DNA of 64,000 bases from Erwinia sorbitola (GTDB lineage: Bacteria; Pseudomonadota; Gammaproteobacteria; Enterobacterales; Enterobacteriaceae). Below, piece after piece: positions 43,675 to 53,214 of the stretch (within the stretch, counting starts at the first letter, position 1; each line of letters begins with the position of its first letter). Made by a program: the position numbers and the translations under genes. Where the stretch lies: the NCBI RefSeq assembly GCF_009738185.1, contig NZ_CP046509.1:1925501-1989500 (forward strand). Direction: 5' to 3'. Under the pieces are notes generated by a model. It did no database searches, had not been told where the DNA came from, and was given only the letters and a program-made list of their open reading frames with translations.

Positions 43675-45090
43675 TTAACGACCCGGATTAATCAGCCAGG
43701 TGCCCGCGCGGTCGATCTTCAGCTGCTGCGTATGCACGCCTTTAGCCGTGTGGACTTCAAGATGATAATCTCCCGCCGCCAGATTCAACGAAGCATAGCC
43801 GCTGTTATTCGGTTTTACGTCCATCACGCTGCCGTTCAGCAGCAGAGACTCGCCGCTATTTAACTTCAGATAGACCGTGGCCATGGCCGGAGCGCTGGTG
43901 GCTGTGGCCTGCGCAGCAGGTGGAGTAACGCCACTGCCAGCCGCAGCCGAGTGCTCAGGCTCAGTTTTATCACCACGGTTCAATCCCCAAACCAGCGCTG
44001 CGACTGCGGCCACCGCCAGAGTGCTGAGTAACAGCAGAGGACGTGACAGACGCTTCGCTATCCGTGGTGCCATCACCGGTTCGGTCGTTCCGGCCCCTGG
44101 ATTAACCGCCAGCGCCACTGGCTCCGGATCGGGCAGCTGAGGCGGCTCTTCCAGAGGAATCGCGACGCTGGTGACCAGCTCTCCCATTTCACTCACTGGC
44201 AGATCAATCAGCGCTGCCAGCTCTTCGATGGACTGTGGTCGCTGCTGCGGATCCATTTGCAGTGCCTGGTCAATAGCACGCAGCAAGGGCAGTGAATAGC
44301 CTTCCGGACATAATGAACTCAGCGGCTGATAGTGGTCTTCAATGCAGCGAACGACGCTGACCGGCGGCGGATTACCGGTGATCAGCGTATGTAACACCGC
44401 GCCAAGCGCATAGATATCAGTCCACGGCCCCTGATCGCTGTCACCCTCTTCACTGTATTGTTCAATTGGCGCGTAGCCGGGTTTCAGCATGATCTCCGTT
44501 TCATCGGAGAGGTTACCAATCTCTTTGCGCGCTGAACCAAAATCAAGCAGTACTGGCAGCTGGTTATCCTGGATCTGAATATTATCCAGCGAGATATCAC
44601 GGTGCAGATAACCGGCCTGATGAATGGTATCGATAGCACCAAACAGCGGCGGTAACAGCTGACGGATCCACGCTTCGTCAATCGTCTCCGGGGCACCCTG
44701 CTGCCACTCTTTCAGCGTCATGCCGCTGTAAAACAGCGTACCCATATAGGCGGTGCCGTTCTCTTCCCAAAAGCGCAATACATGCAGCAGGCCAGGATGG
44801 TTAAAACGTGCCAGCAGACGCGCTTCCTGGATAAAACTGTTCAGTCCGGCGTTAAACAGGCGCTGATAGCGCTCACCGCGCAGGGTGATAGAGAGATCTT
44901 CGCCCCGGCTGGCCAGCGACATTGGCAGATATTCTTTGATGGCAATGGTGCGCTCAAGCAGGTGATCCCATGCGCGATACACAATGCCGAAACCGCCGCC
45001 GCCAATCACTTCCTTGATTTCAAATTCATTAAAACGGTAGCCAGCCGGTAGGGCATTGGGTACATTTTTTTGTGGGTCGTTTGCCGTCAT
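43675..45090 (-). CDS. Ser/Thr protein kinase (PpkA-like) with membrane anchor and PEGA-like tail
   Basis: The 471-residue Hanks-type kinase has a glycine loop GGGGFG (30-35), Lys52, HRD at 163-165, DFG at 183-185 and a full C lobe to about 295. A single membrane helix (about 349-370) separates it from a periplasmic PEGA-like domain (about 398-471). In type VI secretion systems PpkA phosphorylates an FHA protein and is reversed by the phosphatase PppA; genes for both lie just upstream in this operon. It is last of eight genes. The target is presumably the FHA protein, which I infer from context. Confidence 0.88.
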   Translation of the reverse strand: MTANDPQKNVPNALPAGYRFNEFEIKEVIGGGGFGIVYRAWDHLLERTIAIKEYLPMSLASRGEDLSITLRGERYQRLFNAGLNSFIQEARLLARFNHPGLLHVLRFWEENGTAYMGTLFYSGMTLKEWQQGAPETIDEAWIRQLLPPLFGAIDTIHQAGYLHRDISLDNIQIQDNQLPVLLDFGSARKEIGNLSDETEIMLKPGYAPIEQYSEEGDSDQGPWTDIYALGAVLHTLITGNPPPVSVVRCIEDHYQPLSSLCPEGYSLPLLRAIDQALQMDPQQRPQSIEELAALIDLPVSEMGELVTSVAIPLEEPPQLPDPEPVALAVNPGAGTTEPVMAPRIAKRLSRPLLLLSTLAVAAVAALVWGLNRGDKTEPEHSAAAGSGVTPPAAQATATSAPAMATVYLKLNSGESLLLNGSVMDVKPNNSGYASLNLAAGDYHLEVHTAKGVHTQQLKIDRAGTWLINPGR

Positions 45091-45123
45091 AGTGAAACTC
45101 TCCTGGCGTCCTGATAAGCGGGG

Positions 45124-46074
45124 TTAATTAACGGTACGCCAGGCGCCAATCGCCGGGTCGGCGAGGTCGGCGTGCAGGTCATCCACCAACAGCACAGTCA
45201 CTTTCACACCAGCGTCAATGGTGCCCGACCAGCTTTTACGTGCGGCATCCACCGCCGCTTTTAATGCTGCGCCATCACTGGCCTGTTTTTTGTCCATTTT
45301 TACCAGCAGCGTGCCGTCAAAAGACCAGACGTGCAGGTTTGGATTAAATGGCAGCACCAGCCAGCTGTTGGGCGCATCGCTGCGAGCCAGCACCAGACGC
45401 TGGTTATTGACCGCCACCACATCCACCGATCCAGGCGTAGGATGAAGATGGGTCAGCGGGTAGCCCTGATAAAAGTTTACCGCCAGCGGTTCGCTGCGGT
45501 TGCCCTGTTGCAGGGTCAGTTTACTTGCCCCTTCCAGCCAGCCCTCTGTAGAGCAGGTTAACGACTTATCATCAGGAATAAACAGGGACTGACCGTTGTC
45601 ATCCCACCAGGTTCGGAAGTGGCAACCGCCGGGCAGGTCGAAATGCTGCAACGGTTCGGCGTTGGCAGGCTGCGACAGGTCGAGCGGCGAGGCATTGCTT
45701 GCGGTGGCAGTGGCGGTAGCATCAGCGGTCACAATTGGCCGCCAGCTCTGCTCTTTGGCCGCCGTGCCTGTTGCCAGCACTGTTCCTTTGGTATTCGTCA
45801 TCTGCCACGGCAGCTCCAGCAGTTTGCCGCACTGGTTTTGCAATAAATTACCCACACGCGGTAAGAAACTGGTCAGCACACCGGACTCGGTGCTTTTACC
45901 GGAAACGATGCGCAGGTTCAGCGTCTCCTTGCACCAGGCCGCCGGCGTGTTGCTGCTGACATTATCGATAAACACTTCCAGCTCAAGGCTGGGGGAATAG
46001 ACCACCCGATAGTCTGCCGCCTGGGCCGTGGTGGCGAACAACAGAGTCAAAGTAGCTGGCAACCAAAATTTCAT
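45124..46074 (-). CDS. Unrecognised periplasmic protein of the T6SS-like locus
   Basis: The 316-residue protein has a clear signal peptide (MKFWLPATLTLLFATTAQA, cleavage near 19-20) and no further membrane helix. Cysteines at about 48, 77, 151 and 169 could form disulfides. I do not recognise the domain. It sits between the phosphatase and kinase genes in a tight operon. It may be a periplasmic signal-sensing partner for the kinase tail, but there is no direct evidence. Confidence 0.7.
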   Translation of the reverse strand: MKFWLPATLTLLFATTAQAADYRVVYSPSLELEVFIDNVSSNTPAAWCKETLNLRIVSGKSTESGVLTSFLPRVGNLLQNQCGKLLELPWQMTNTKGTVLATGTAAKEQSWRPIVTADATATATASNASPLDLSQPANAEPLQHFDLPGGCHFRTWWDDNGQSLFIPDDKSLTCSTEGWLEGASKLTLQQGNRSEPLAVNFYQGYPLTHLHPTPGSVDVVAVNNQRLVLARSDAPNSWLVLPFNPNLHVWSFDGTLLVKMDKKQASDGAALKAAVDAARKSWSGTIDAGVKVTVLLVDDLHADLADPAIGAWRTVN

Positions 46075-46088
46075 AGCATTCCTTGGTG

Positions 46089-46865
46089 TTAATCGCGCGG
46101 CGGGAGAAAACGGGCAGAATCCGCCATGGAAAAGAGTAATGTGGTCTCTTGTGGTGAACCAATCCAGACTGCCACGGCGCTCAGGTTATCTTTTTTTTCG
46201 CTCTGGTCGATGGCTTTTTGCATCAGCGCCAGCCACTCTGACGGGGAATTAACCATGCGCAGCGCCTGCTCCATCTCGCCGGGTGTGAGATTGCTCCAGA
46301 AACCATCGGTACAAATCAGAAACGCGTCGCCATCTTCCAGCGTGATGACATCGCTGTAGCCGTGCGGGTGTGTCACATCCGCACCCAGTGCATTATAGAG
46401 TAAGTTGCTGTTAATTCCCGTATTTTCATACCCGGCCGCCAGCAACTGTTGCGCAAGACTGTGGTCACGAGTCACGCTATGTACCACCCCACGGCGAAAC
46501 AGATATACCCGGCTGTCCCCGGCATGCACCCACCAGGCCCTGAGGCTGTCGCGATCAATAAACAGCGCTGCCAGGGTCGTGCTCATCTTCTGATAATTCG
46601 GATTAATCCTCTGCGCATCAAGGATAGCCTGCTCGGTGCGATCGATCAGCGTGGCCGTTTCATGCGGGTGCAGGGGAGCATCGCCGTCAAGCTGGTTCAG
46701 CAAAGTATCACGGGCGATCTGTGCAGCCAGTTCGCCACCGGGGGTACCCGCCACGCCATCGCAGACCATAAAGCAGGCGCTGCGATGGCCTAACATTGTG
46801 CCGGTGGTGTCCTGGTTGCTCTCTCGTTTACCAATCTGAGTCGTGGCGGAATAGTTAATATTCAT
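46089..46865 (-). CDS. PP2C-family Ser/Thr phosphatase (PppA-like)
   Basis: The 258-residue PPM/PP2C phosphatase shows metal-binding motifs NQDTTG (Asp20), VCDGVAG (Asp36) and CTDGFW, plus VHAGDSRVYLF. It lacks a signal peptide. The pair of PP2C phosphatase and Hanks kinase around an FHA protein is the threonine phosphorylation module known from Pseudomonas H1-T6SS. Its start overlaps the end of the FHA gene by 4 bases. Confidence 0.9.
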   Translation of the reverse strand: MNINYSATTQIGKRESNQDTTGTMLGHRSACFMVCDGVAGTPGGELAAQIARDTLLNQLDGDAPLHPHETATLIDRTEQAILDAQRINPNYQKMSTTLAALFIDRDSLRAWWVHAGDSRVYLFRRGVVHSVTRDHSLAQQLLAAGYENTGINSNLLYNALGADVTHPHGYSDVITLEDGDAFLICTDGFWSNLTPGEMEQALRMVNSPSEWLALMQKAIDQSEKKDNLSAVAVWIGSPQETTLLFSMADSARFLPPRD

Positions 46866-48037
46866 GCGTCTTCCGGGCGAATTTGCGAATCTTTGTATTG
46901 GTTAACTTCCATGTCATAGGCATGAAGGAACGCTTCGCCAAACAGGGTATGAAAGTCATCCTCGATTTCACCAGAGGTGTTCTGATAGTGGCGCAAAAAA
47001 TAGTCCCACAGCGCCGCTTTCTTGCTGCTGTTAAGTGCAATACGCGGCACCTGACCATCGCGACGCGCCAGATCTTCCAGCCGCTGCGGATTAAATGATT
47101 GCAGCATCGCGGCGATAATCGCACGGATACCGGCAATCATTCCTAACTGATGGGCCTGGAGATCGACAAGGGCATCCCGTACCGCCTGCTCCGGCGGCAT
47201 AAAGCCGGGCATCTGGCTCTGGTACATCTGCATCAGTACCGTTTTGCCGGAAGGGAGGATTTTAAACGGGTTATTAGCCTCATTGAGGATCATCGTCATT
47301 TCTGCTTTAACCCCGCGTTTGAGGATTGAACGCGAGGAGAGTAGCGCCACGGTGCCCTGCGAAAACAGACTGAGCATACGGCCCGTGGTTCGCATCTGAT
47401 CTTCAGTCAGCGGCGTTTTATCAAGGGTGGTATCCAGACCCATACCTTCCAGCAGGGCGGCCAGCATGCGCTGTTCACGGTTGCCTCCTGCCGCCGGGCC
47501 ACTTCCGCTGGCGGGGGGATCGTGGCTGACCGGATCGATGCCCAGACGGCCAACGGTCTGACGTGCCGAACGCAGGCTGGCAGCTTCAGCGCTCAACGCC
47601 TCGTGCAGTGATGAGGTGAAAGCATCCTGTGCGGCGTGCTGCATTCCGAGGGGATCGTTATCGCTGCCCTGATCGTCAGCAAACAGCGACAGCATATCAA
47701 CTGACTGTTCAGCCGCAGGGACTTCGCGCTGCGGATCGCTGACATCAATCTGATAAGGGCCAATGGTCAGCGTATCGCCGTGCTCCAGGATGATCTGACT
47801 TCCACGCATCAGCGCACGGCCATTATGAATCACCGCGATAACGCTGCCCTGATTAGTAAGACGGCATTCGCCGTTCGCCGCCACATGCACCAGTGCCTGG
47901 AGGCGTGAAATGGTTCTGTCGGGATCGGGAAGTACCAGATCGTTATCCACACTGCGGCCAATTGTGCCGCCAGGGGGAACAAAATCACAGGCGATTACCG
48001 GAACATCGGCCTGATTCTGTAAAATGGTCAATCGCAT
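46862..48037 (-). CDS. FHA-domain protein of T6SS type (TagH/Fha-like)
   Basis: The protein has 391 residues from the ATG at 48037 (MRLTILQNQADVP). The N-terminal FHA domain (about 1-95) has GRSVDNDLVLPD and SRLQALVHV, the phosphothreonine-binding signature. A linker rich in Ala/Gly/Pro follows, then the conserved C-terminal TagH domain (about 190-391; ILKRGVKAEMTMI, NNPFK, LWDYFLRHYQN). In type VI systems it is phosphorylated by PpkA and promotes assembly. Confidence 0.88.
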   Translation of the reverse strand: MRLTILQNQADVPVIACDFVPPGGTIGRSVDNDLVLPDPDRTISRLQALVHVAANGECRLTNQGSVIAVIHNGRALMRGSQIILEHGDTLTIGPYQIDVSDPQREVPAAEQSVDMLSLFADDQGSDNDPLGMQHAAQDAFTSSLHEALSAEAASLRSARQTVGRLGIDPVSHDPPASGSGPAAGGNREQRMLAALLEGMGLDTTLDKTPLTEDQMRTTGRMLSLFSQGTVALLSSRSILKRGVKAEMTMILNEANNPFKILPSGKTVLMQMYQSQMPGFMPPEQAVRDALVDLQAHQLGMIAGIRAIIAAMLQSFNPQRLEDLARRDGQVPRIALNSSKKAALWDYFLRHYQNTSGEIEDDFHTLFGEAFLHAYDMEVNQYKDSQIRPEDA

Positions 48038-48075
48038 GCTTTTTTCCTGCAATAAGGCCCTGAGGCCTAATCACT

Positions 48076-48774
48076 CTATTCAAACATCGGCGGATAGAGT
48101 CCGTTACGGCCCGGCTGTAACCCGGCCGCCGGATGAAATAACTGCGAAAACAGCTGGGCGGTAAGATTACCGCTGTGCTTGTGGCTGGTCAGTGGATAAC
48201 CATCACTCTGGTTAGTCCACCAATAGCTGGTGTACTGCAACGGATCGAAGCGCTTTGCCACTTCCTGCCAGGCCAGCGTACAGGGGAGATCCTGATAGCC
48301 GATCACATCCATAATATCGGAACGCCCGGTGTCAGGCAGCGACAGCGGAGAGATACCCCGCAGCGCCTGCTCCAGCCAGTCGACGGAGTGGAGCTGCTGC
48401 ACCGCCTCGTTCAGAGTGGCCCCAAGCTCCTGGAACCACTCCCCGGAGATGGTCAGCTGTGCCGGGTGCCATGCTTTTACCGGCACACTCTGGAGCGCCA
48501 GCAACGGCCATGCGCGTCCAACGCGATCCCGCGAGGGCATCAGACAGCCAATCTGCACCCGCTGCACGCCTAAGGTGGCGGGCAGGGCGAAGTTCCACAC
48601 CGGTGCCCGGCTGAACGGGTCGGTGGCCCCATCATGATGGTGATGCCAGTGAACCAGCCCGAGCTGGAACCAGTTCGACCAGCTGTCAACTAAGGCTTCC
48701 GGCATCCGGCGCTGCAAAAAATCGCCGGTTGTTGGAAGCTTGCCATACCATCCCAGGTCATTTCTCGCTGCCAT
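48076..48774 (-). CDS. tagF: TagF-family T6SS-associated protein
   Basis: The protein has 232 residues from the ATG at 48774 (MAARNDLGWYGKLPTTGDFLQRR, the TagF signature); a longer frame runs to 48816 inside the TssM gene. TagF is a post-translational repressor of type VI secretion in Pseudomonas and Agrobacterium, acting through Fha. The gene overlaps the 3' end of the TssM-like gene by 17 bases. Confidence 0.88.
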   Translation of the reverse strand: MAARNDLGWYGKLPTTGDFLQRRMPEALVDSWSNWFQLGLVHWHHHHDGATDPFSRAPVWNFALPATLGVQRVQIGCLMPSRDRVGRAWPLLALQSVPVKAWHPAQLTISGEWFQELGATLNEAVQQLHSVDWLEQALRGISPLSLPDTGRSDIMDVIGYQDLPCTLAWQEVAKRFDPLQYTSYWWTNQSDGYPLTSHKHSGNLTAQLFSQLFHPAAGLQPGRNGLYPPMFE

Positions 48775-50896
48775 AATGATGACCTTTTCGCTGAACTGCG
48801 GTGAATTGCCCGCCAAAAGTGGCGCTCATTGCAGCAGGTTCCCCGACGTTTGCCTGGCGGGAGGCATTTTCCTGGTTAAAGGCTAACTTTTTCAATATCA
48901 GCGCGTTATCACGCATATAAGGTGAGCTGAGAATCTGACGATCCAGCAGCTGGCTTAAATGCCAGTCCAGCTGTTGAAGCTGGCTGTTGGTTACGCTGGA
49001 TGGCAGGCTGAGTTGCAGATTCTTCATCACCCATCCGCGCAGGAATTCGCCATCGTAGCTGCGCGGCTGGTACAGCATCTGATAGGCACGCAGGGCATTC
49101 CGGCTGAACTCTGCGTCGTTGCCATCATCATCGCGCAGGGTTTGAGCGATAGTTTGCGCCACCCGCGGCAGTAACAGCGACTTCAGGGCACCCTGATACA
49201 GCCCCCACGCAGCATCGCTAATCTGATCGCCCCGGTATAGCCCGCCACGCAGCGTGAGGGGAGGAGCGTCCAGTGAGAAGCTGCTGGTTTGTGGTAGTGC
49301 CACCAGGCTGTTTAAGAAGGGTAGCAGATCAAGGATGTTACCGTGATTATTGCCGTTCAGCTTTTTTGCCTGCTCGGTAATCGCGGGTAAGCGCGCAGAG
49401 ACCTGTTGCAGGTAGTGCTGATTATTATAGTAGCTGGTCAGCCACAGGGCTGAAGTGGCCAGCAGCGTCAGCGCCAGAACGACATAACCGGCGCGATGCA
49501 GCAGGCGATTACGATCCTCCCACAGGCGGTCACTGCCCGCCAGGCGGCTCTCTTTGAACACCACATCACACAGCAGACCGCGGATAAAGAAGCTCTGCCC
49601 TTTGTTGGCGGGGATCGGCGCGCTGCGGTTCACACTGTCCCAGCTGGCAATGGACTGCCCCTGCGGCTGCGGCAGTTGCAGCTTACGTGACAGCTCGCCC
49701 ATCACCCGGTCAAACGGCAGTCCTTCCTGAGTGCCGCTGGTAAAGAACAGGCCGCGCGCAGCCCAGGGGGTTTCGCCATTTTGCGGTGAAAAGACAATAT
49801 CAAGATATTCCGCCAGCAGAGGCCGCAATGCGCAGAACTCCTGCGGGAACTGGAAGCATTCGGCGCGCAGGGTGAGGTCGCTTTCCTGCGCCATCCTGTC
49901 GCTCAGATCGGTCATCAGCCGCGTTGAAAGCAGATGAAACTGCTGTTCAAACTGCGCATTAAGCCGACGGTCGCTCTGCCGGCCTGGCTCCCACGGGAAG
50001 GTGAAGCCCCAGATTTGCTCACGCTGCTGTTTATCCAGCCGGGCAAAGTAGCGTAAGAATCCTTTCAACAGGTCGGTTTTAGTCACCATAATATAGACCG
50101 GGAAAGCGATGCCGGTCTGCTGGTGTAACTCAGCCATACGCTGGCGTAGCGCGCTGGCCTGCGCGTGGCGAACTTCGGCTGAATCGCTCAATAAGTCGGC
50201 GATGCTGAGTGTCATAATGACGCCGTTAATCGGCTGACGCGGGCGATAACGCTTAAGCAGGGTGATAAAGGTCTGCCATTCACTGGCATCGCGGGTGCGC
50301 TGGCTCTCTTGCAGCGTATAACGGCCGGCGGTGTCGAGAAGTACGGCCTCCCCGGTGAACCACCAGTCACAGTGACGGGTACCGCCGATGCCGCGCAGTG
50401 CGGTTTTCCCCATTGAGTCGCTGAGGGGAAATTCGAGGCCGGAGTTGATCAGCGCGGTGGTTTTTCCCGCACCAGGCGCGCCGACGATCAGATACCAGGG
50501 CAGCTGATAGAGATACTGCGCACTAAAACGCTGTAGCCAGCCGCCACGCTTGCCGAACTGAGTTTTCTTTAACAGTGCGGCGGCTTCGCTGAAACGGTTA
50601 TCCAGCATTTCACCAGTGGCCTCTAGTTCAGCATGATCGCTGCTGCTGAGTTGCAGACGGGTCAGCAGTTTGCTGTTAAACCAGGCACGGTAAAGCTGCG
50701 GGATGAGCTGAAACAGGATCCACAAAAAGTAGCTCAGGCCGATTAACAGCTGACGATTCAGCGGGCTGTCCAGTGCCTGAAAGCGGGTAAATGACAGCAG
50801 CGGCCCGACCATCCAGATCAGCGCAGACAGGGCAGTGACGCCAGTCAGTCCCCATAGCAGGCGGCCGGGCAGCCGTGAAAAAAAGTTCTTCAGCAT
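48758..50896 (-). CDS. TssM/IcmF-like protein lacking the C-terminal periplasmic domain
   Basis: The 712-residue protein is an IcmF/TssM homologue with membrane helices near 13-33, 48-68 and about 468-488, and a cytoplasmic GTPase-like domain with Walker A GAPGAGKTT (139-147). Complete TssM proteins have about 1100 to 1200 residues; this one stops about 220 residues after the third helix and lacks the C-terminal domain that contacts TssJ. The next gene overlaps its end, so the short form is genuine or a settled deletion. It is coupled to the TssL gene upstream. Confidence 0.88.
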   Translation of the reverse strand: MLKNFFSRLPGRLLWGLTGVTALSALIWMVGPLLSFTRFQALDSPLNRQLLIGLSYFLWILFQLIPQLYRAWFNSKLLTRLQLSSSDHAELEATGEMLDNRFSEAAALLKKTQFGKRGGWLQRFSAQYLYQLPWYLIVGAPGAGKTTALINSGLEFPLSDSMGKTALRGIGGTRHCDWWFTGEAVLLDTAGRYTLQESQRTRDASEWQTFITLLKRYRPRQPINGVIMTLSIADLLSDSAEVRHAQASALRQRMAELHQQTGIAFPVYIMVTKTDLLKGFLRYFARLDKQQREQIWGFTFPWEPGRQSDRRLNAQFEQQFHLLSTRLMTDLSDRMAQESDLTLRAECFQFPQEFCALRPLLAEYLDIVFSPQNGETPWAARGLFFTSGTQEGLPFDRVMGELSRKLQLPQPQGQSIASWDSVNRSAPIPANKGQSFFIRGLLCDVVFKESRLAGSDRLWEDRNRLLHRAGYVVLALTLLATSALWLTSYYNNQHYLQQVSARLPAITEQAKKLNGNNHGNILDLLPFLNSLVALPQTSSFSLDAPPLTLRGGLYRGDQISDAAWGLYQGALKSLLLPRVAQTIAQTLRDDDGNDAEFSRNALRAYQMLYQPRSYDGEFLRGWVMKNLQLSLPSSVTNSQLQQLDWHLSQLLDRQILSSPYMRDNALILKKLAFNQENASRQANVGEPAAMSATFGGQFTAVQRKGHHYGSEK

Positions 50897-52116
50897 TATT
50901 TTTTCCCCGTAGAGTGGCTGTTGTCTGATTCGGGGGCAGCGAACAGGGTGATTTCAACGCGACGGTTCTGTGCGCGGTTTTCCGCACTGTCATTCGGCAG
51001 CAGTGCGCCGCTGTCACCACGGCCCTGGGCACGTATGGTGATGCCCGGCTGGGCAATCAGCTGCGCCATCATGGTACTGATGGCGCGGGCCTGAGCGGCG
51101 GAGTATTCATAGTTTGACGGGAAACGGCTGGAAAGCACCCGTTCATCATCGGTGTAAGCGCTGACCTGAATAGTTCCTCTGGCCGTCTCCATTGCAGTTG
51201 CTACGCGGGCAATCAGCGCGCGACCTTCAGGAGAGAGTACCGTGGTGGAGTGAGTGAACAGGCGGTCGGCGGGGAGGATCACTTTACTGCCGTTGGCGCT
51301 ATCGGCCACATCGAGCTTACGCTCGGCAATCAGGTCACTGAGACGCTGGCGCAGATCCAGCAGCTCCTGTGGTGCGGCACCGCGCTGTCCGGCAACCACT
51401 TTTGGTAGCGGTGTCTGCCAGATTTGACGCAGCAGCGGTTCGGCAGCATTCCCCAGTCGCCAGTTAAGAGCGGAGAAAATCAGGCAGCCAATAAAAGTGG
51501 CGAGGATGACGCAGACCCACAGCGGTACCGGCGGACGCCACAGCGTACTCTGCCCGGCGGCGACGGCGGTTTGTGGCAGCAGCGGCTCCTGCTGACTACG
51601 AACATCCTGGATTAGCTGCGCCAGCCGGGTGCGAACGGCATCACGTTGCAGACGGCCATTATCCATCCCGCGATAGCGTCCTTCATAACCCAGCAGCAGA
51701 CAGAAATGAATCACTTCCAGCAGCCAGAGATGCTGGGCGGGGTTTTGTGAAATGCGCGACAGTAGCTGAAAGACTTTTTCGCCGCCCCAGCTTTCATTAT
51801 GGAAAGTGATCAGCAGGCCATTGCCTGACCATACGCCCCGGCTGCCCCAGGGGGTTTGCGCGGCGGCTTCATCCAGCACGGCACAAAGGCAGTAACGGGC
51901 ACCGATGATCATTTCAAAGGGCATACCCGCCTGCTTACAACGCGTCTCGAAATGACGCATCTCATCGATAAGCTGGTGGCGTAAACCGGCCGGGTCGTCA
52001 TGGGTGGCTGCCAGGCGGATTTGTACAATAGCATTGAGCAGCGGAGAGGCTGCTAACAGTAATGGGTTATCTGGGCTGACCGGTGTGGCTGGGTCAACGG
52101 GAAATTCCGACGTCAT
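50896..52116 (-). CDS. TssL/DotU-like protein with C-terminal OmpA domain
   Basis: The 406-residue protein has an N-terminal DotU domain (about 20-185; LCAVLDEAAAQTPWG and a Trp-rich stretch), one membrane helix (197-217) and a C-terminal OmpA/MotB peptidoglycan-binding domain (about 265-400; SAYTDDERV, NRAQNRRVEI). This is the extended TssL form. It pairs with TssM in the type VI membrane complex. It is second in the operon after the SH3 lipoprotein gene, with about 110 bases between. Confidence 0.9.
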   Translation of the reverse strand: MTSEFPVDPATPVSPDNPLLLAASPLLNAIVQIRLAATHDDPAGLRHQLIDEMRHFETRCKQAGMPFEMIIGARYCLCAVLDEAAAQTPWGSRGVWSGNGLLITFHNESWGGEKVFQLLSRISQNPAQHLWLLEVIHFCLLLGYEGRYRGMDNGRLQRDAVRTRLAQLIQDVRSQQEPLLPQTAVAAGQSTLWRPPVPLWVCVILATFIGCLIFSALNWRLGNAAEPLLRQIWQTPLPKVVAGQRGAAPQELLDLRQRLSDLIAERKLDVADSANGSKVILPADRLFTHSTTVLSPEGRALIARVATAMETARGTIQVSAYTDDERVLSSRFPSNYEYSAAQARAISTMMAQLIAQPGITIRAQGRGDSGALLPNDSAENRAQNRRVEITLFAAPESDNSHSTGKK

Positions 52117-52229
52117 CAGGATGTGTTAATCTCGGCTGTGTGCCAGCAGGTAATTAGGGTCAACTTCACCAGAAGGTGAATAAACGCTTTTGCTGCCGTC
52201 CGTGGCAACGCGGGCTGTGTCAGGTGCGA

Positions 52230-52721
52230 TTACTCAAGAATCCAGGTCGCGGTATTATTGTTGCGACAGGCCTTGCTCTTCCCACCCACATCCACGCACA
52301 CTTTCTTGCTGTTTTTACGCGGACGCGGTCGGTCACTGCGTAGAGTGGCATCGTACAGGTCGCTCTTCACCCCGGCTTTCAGGGGAACGTAGCCGATTAA
52401 CTGCTGCTCATCGACTTCCGCAATAGCGAGCCAGCGGTTTTCAACTTCACCCAGCACGGTAAATGGCTTGCCGTTTTCCAGGTAGCGCACCACCTTACCG
52501 CTATAGTCAGGGCTGGTCATGACCGAGGCATTATACAGCGCCCGATAGTTCTCATTCACCGGGGTAAAGGACGCGGGTGCCTTCACTGCATGACGGTGCG
52601 TTAACGTCACGCCATCGACGACGCTGGTGACTATGGTGTCATCGTTAACGGGCGGCGGTGGTGCTTTGCATCCTGCTAAAGTGAGCGCGGCCAGCAGGGT
52701 AAACGCGATGCTAATTTTCAC
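52230..52721 (-). CDS. SH3-like lipoprotein at the head of the T6SS-like operon
   Basis: The GTG at 52721 (GAGG six bases upstream) gives 163 residues with a compact lipoprotein signal and lipobox LAGC (Cys18); an ATG eight codons earlier is possible. The centre (about 65-115; VRYLENGKPFTVLGEVENRWLAIAE) looks like a bacterial SH3 fold, and the tail holds two cysteines. It may take the place of the TssJ lipoprotein, which is missing, but it does not resemble TssJ. Transcribed toward the TssL gene. Confidence 0.75.
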   Translation of the reverse strand: MKISIAFTLLAALTLAGCKAPPPPVNDDTIVTSVVDGVTLTHRHAVKAPASFTPVNENYRALYNASVMTSPDYSGKVVRYLENGKPFTVLGEVENRWLAIAEVDEQQLIGYVPLKAGVKSDLYDATLRSDRPRPRKNSKKVCVDVGGKSKACRNNNTATWILE

Positions 52722-53214
52722 ATTGATCCTCGTGAATATCATCAATAAGTCGGGTTCTTTTCACACGCAACACGGCGGCTTTGAGCTAGTCCGGGAACGC
52801 GTCATCAAACATAGACTGCTCTCAACATTCCGGGATAAAATTTTACAGGTTTACATAAAGATAATTCTTAGCCCAGTTTACCTGACGCTTTTGGGAATGG
52901 GAACAATTGCAGTAACGTGATGAACATGTTAGCACGGGTTTTAAGCGTGACAGAGTTTGCCTGAAAGGTGACAAAACGGCAATTTGATTAGCGTCAATAA
53001 CCACTATTCTGCTCTGCGTTATGGTAGCTACTGAAAAACCAGCTGACACGTTTCTTCGCAGCCGGGTAAATGAGTAAATTTGGTTAATTAACTTTCAGTT
53101 GCCTCATTTAATTTCAGGTTGCGATTTTTCAGCTAAATGCCAGAACAGAGCAGTGTGTGATGTCGGTACGGCTTTTGCTTTGCTGGAATAATCGCGAAAA
53201 AGCGGAGAACACCG
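52722..53214. promoter_or_regulatory. Divergent intergenic region between the T6SS-like operon and nasR
   Basis: Nearly 500 A+T-rich bases. They should hold the promoter of the eight-gene operon and that of nasR. I see no convincing operator, RNA or gene. Confidence 0.4.
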
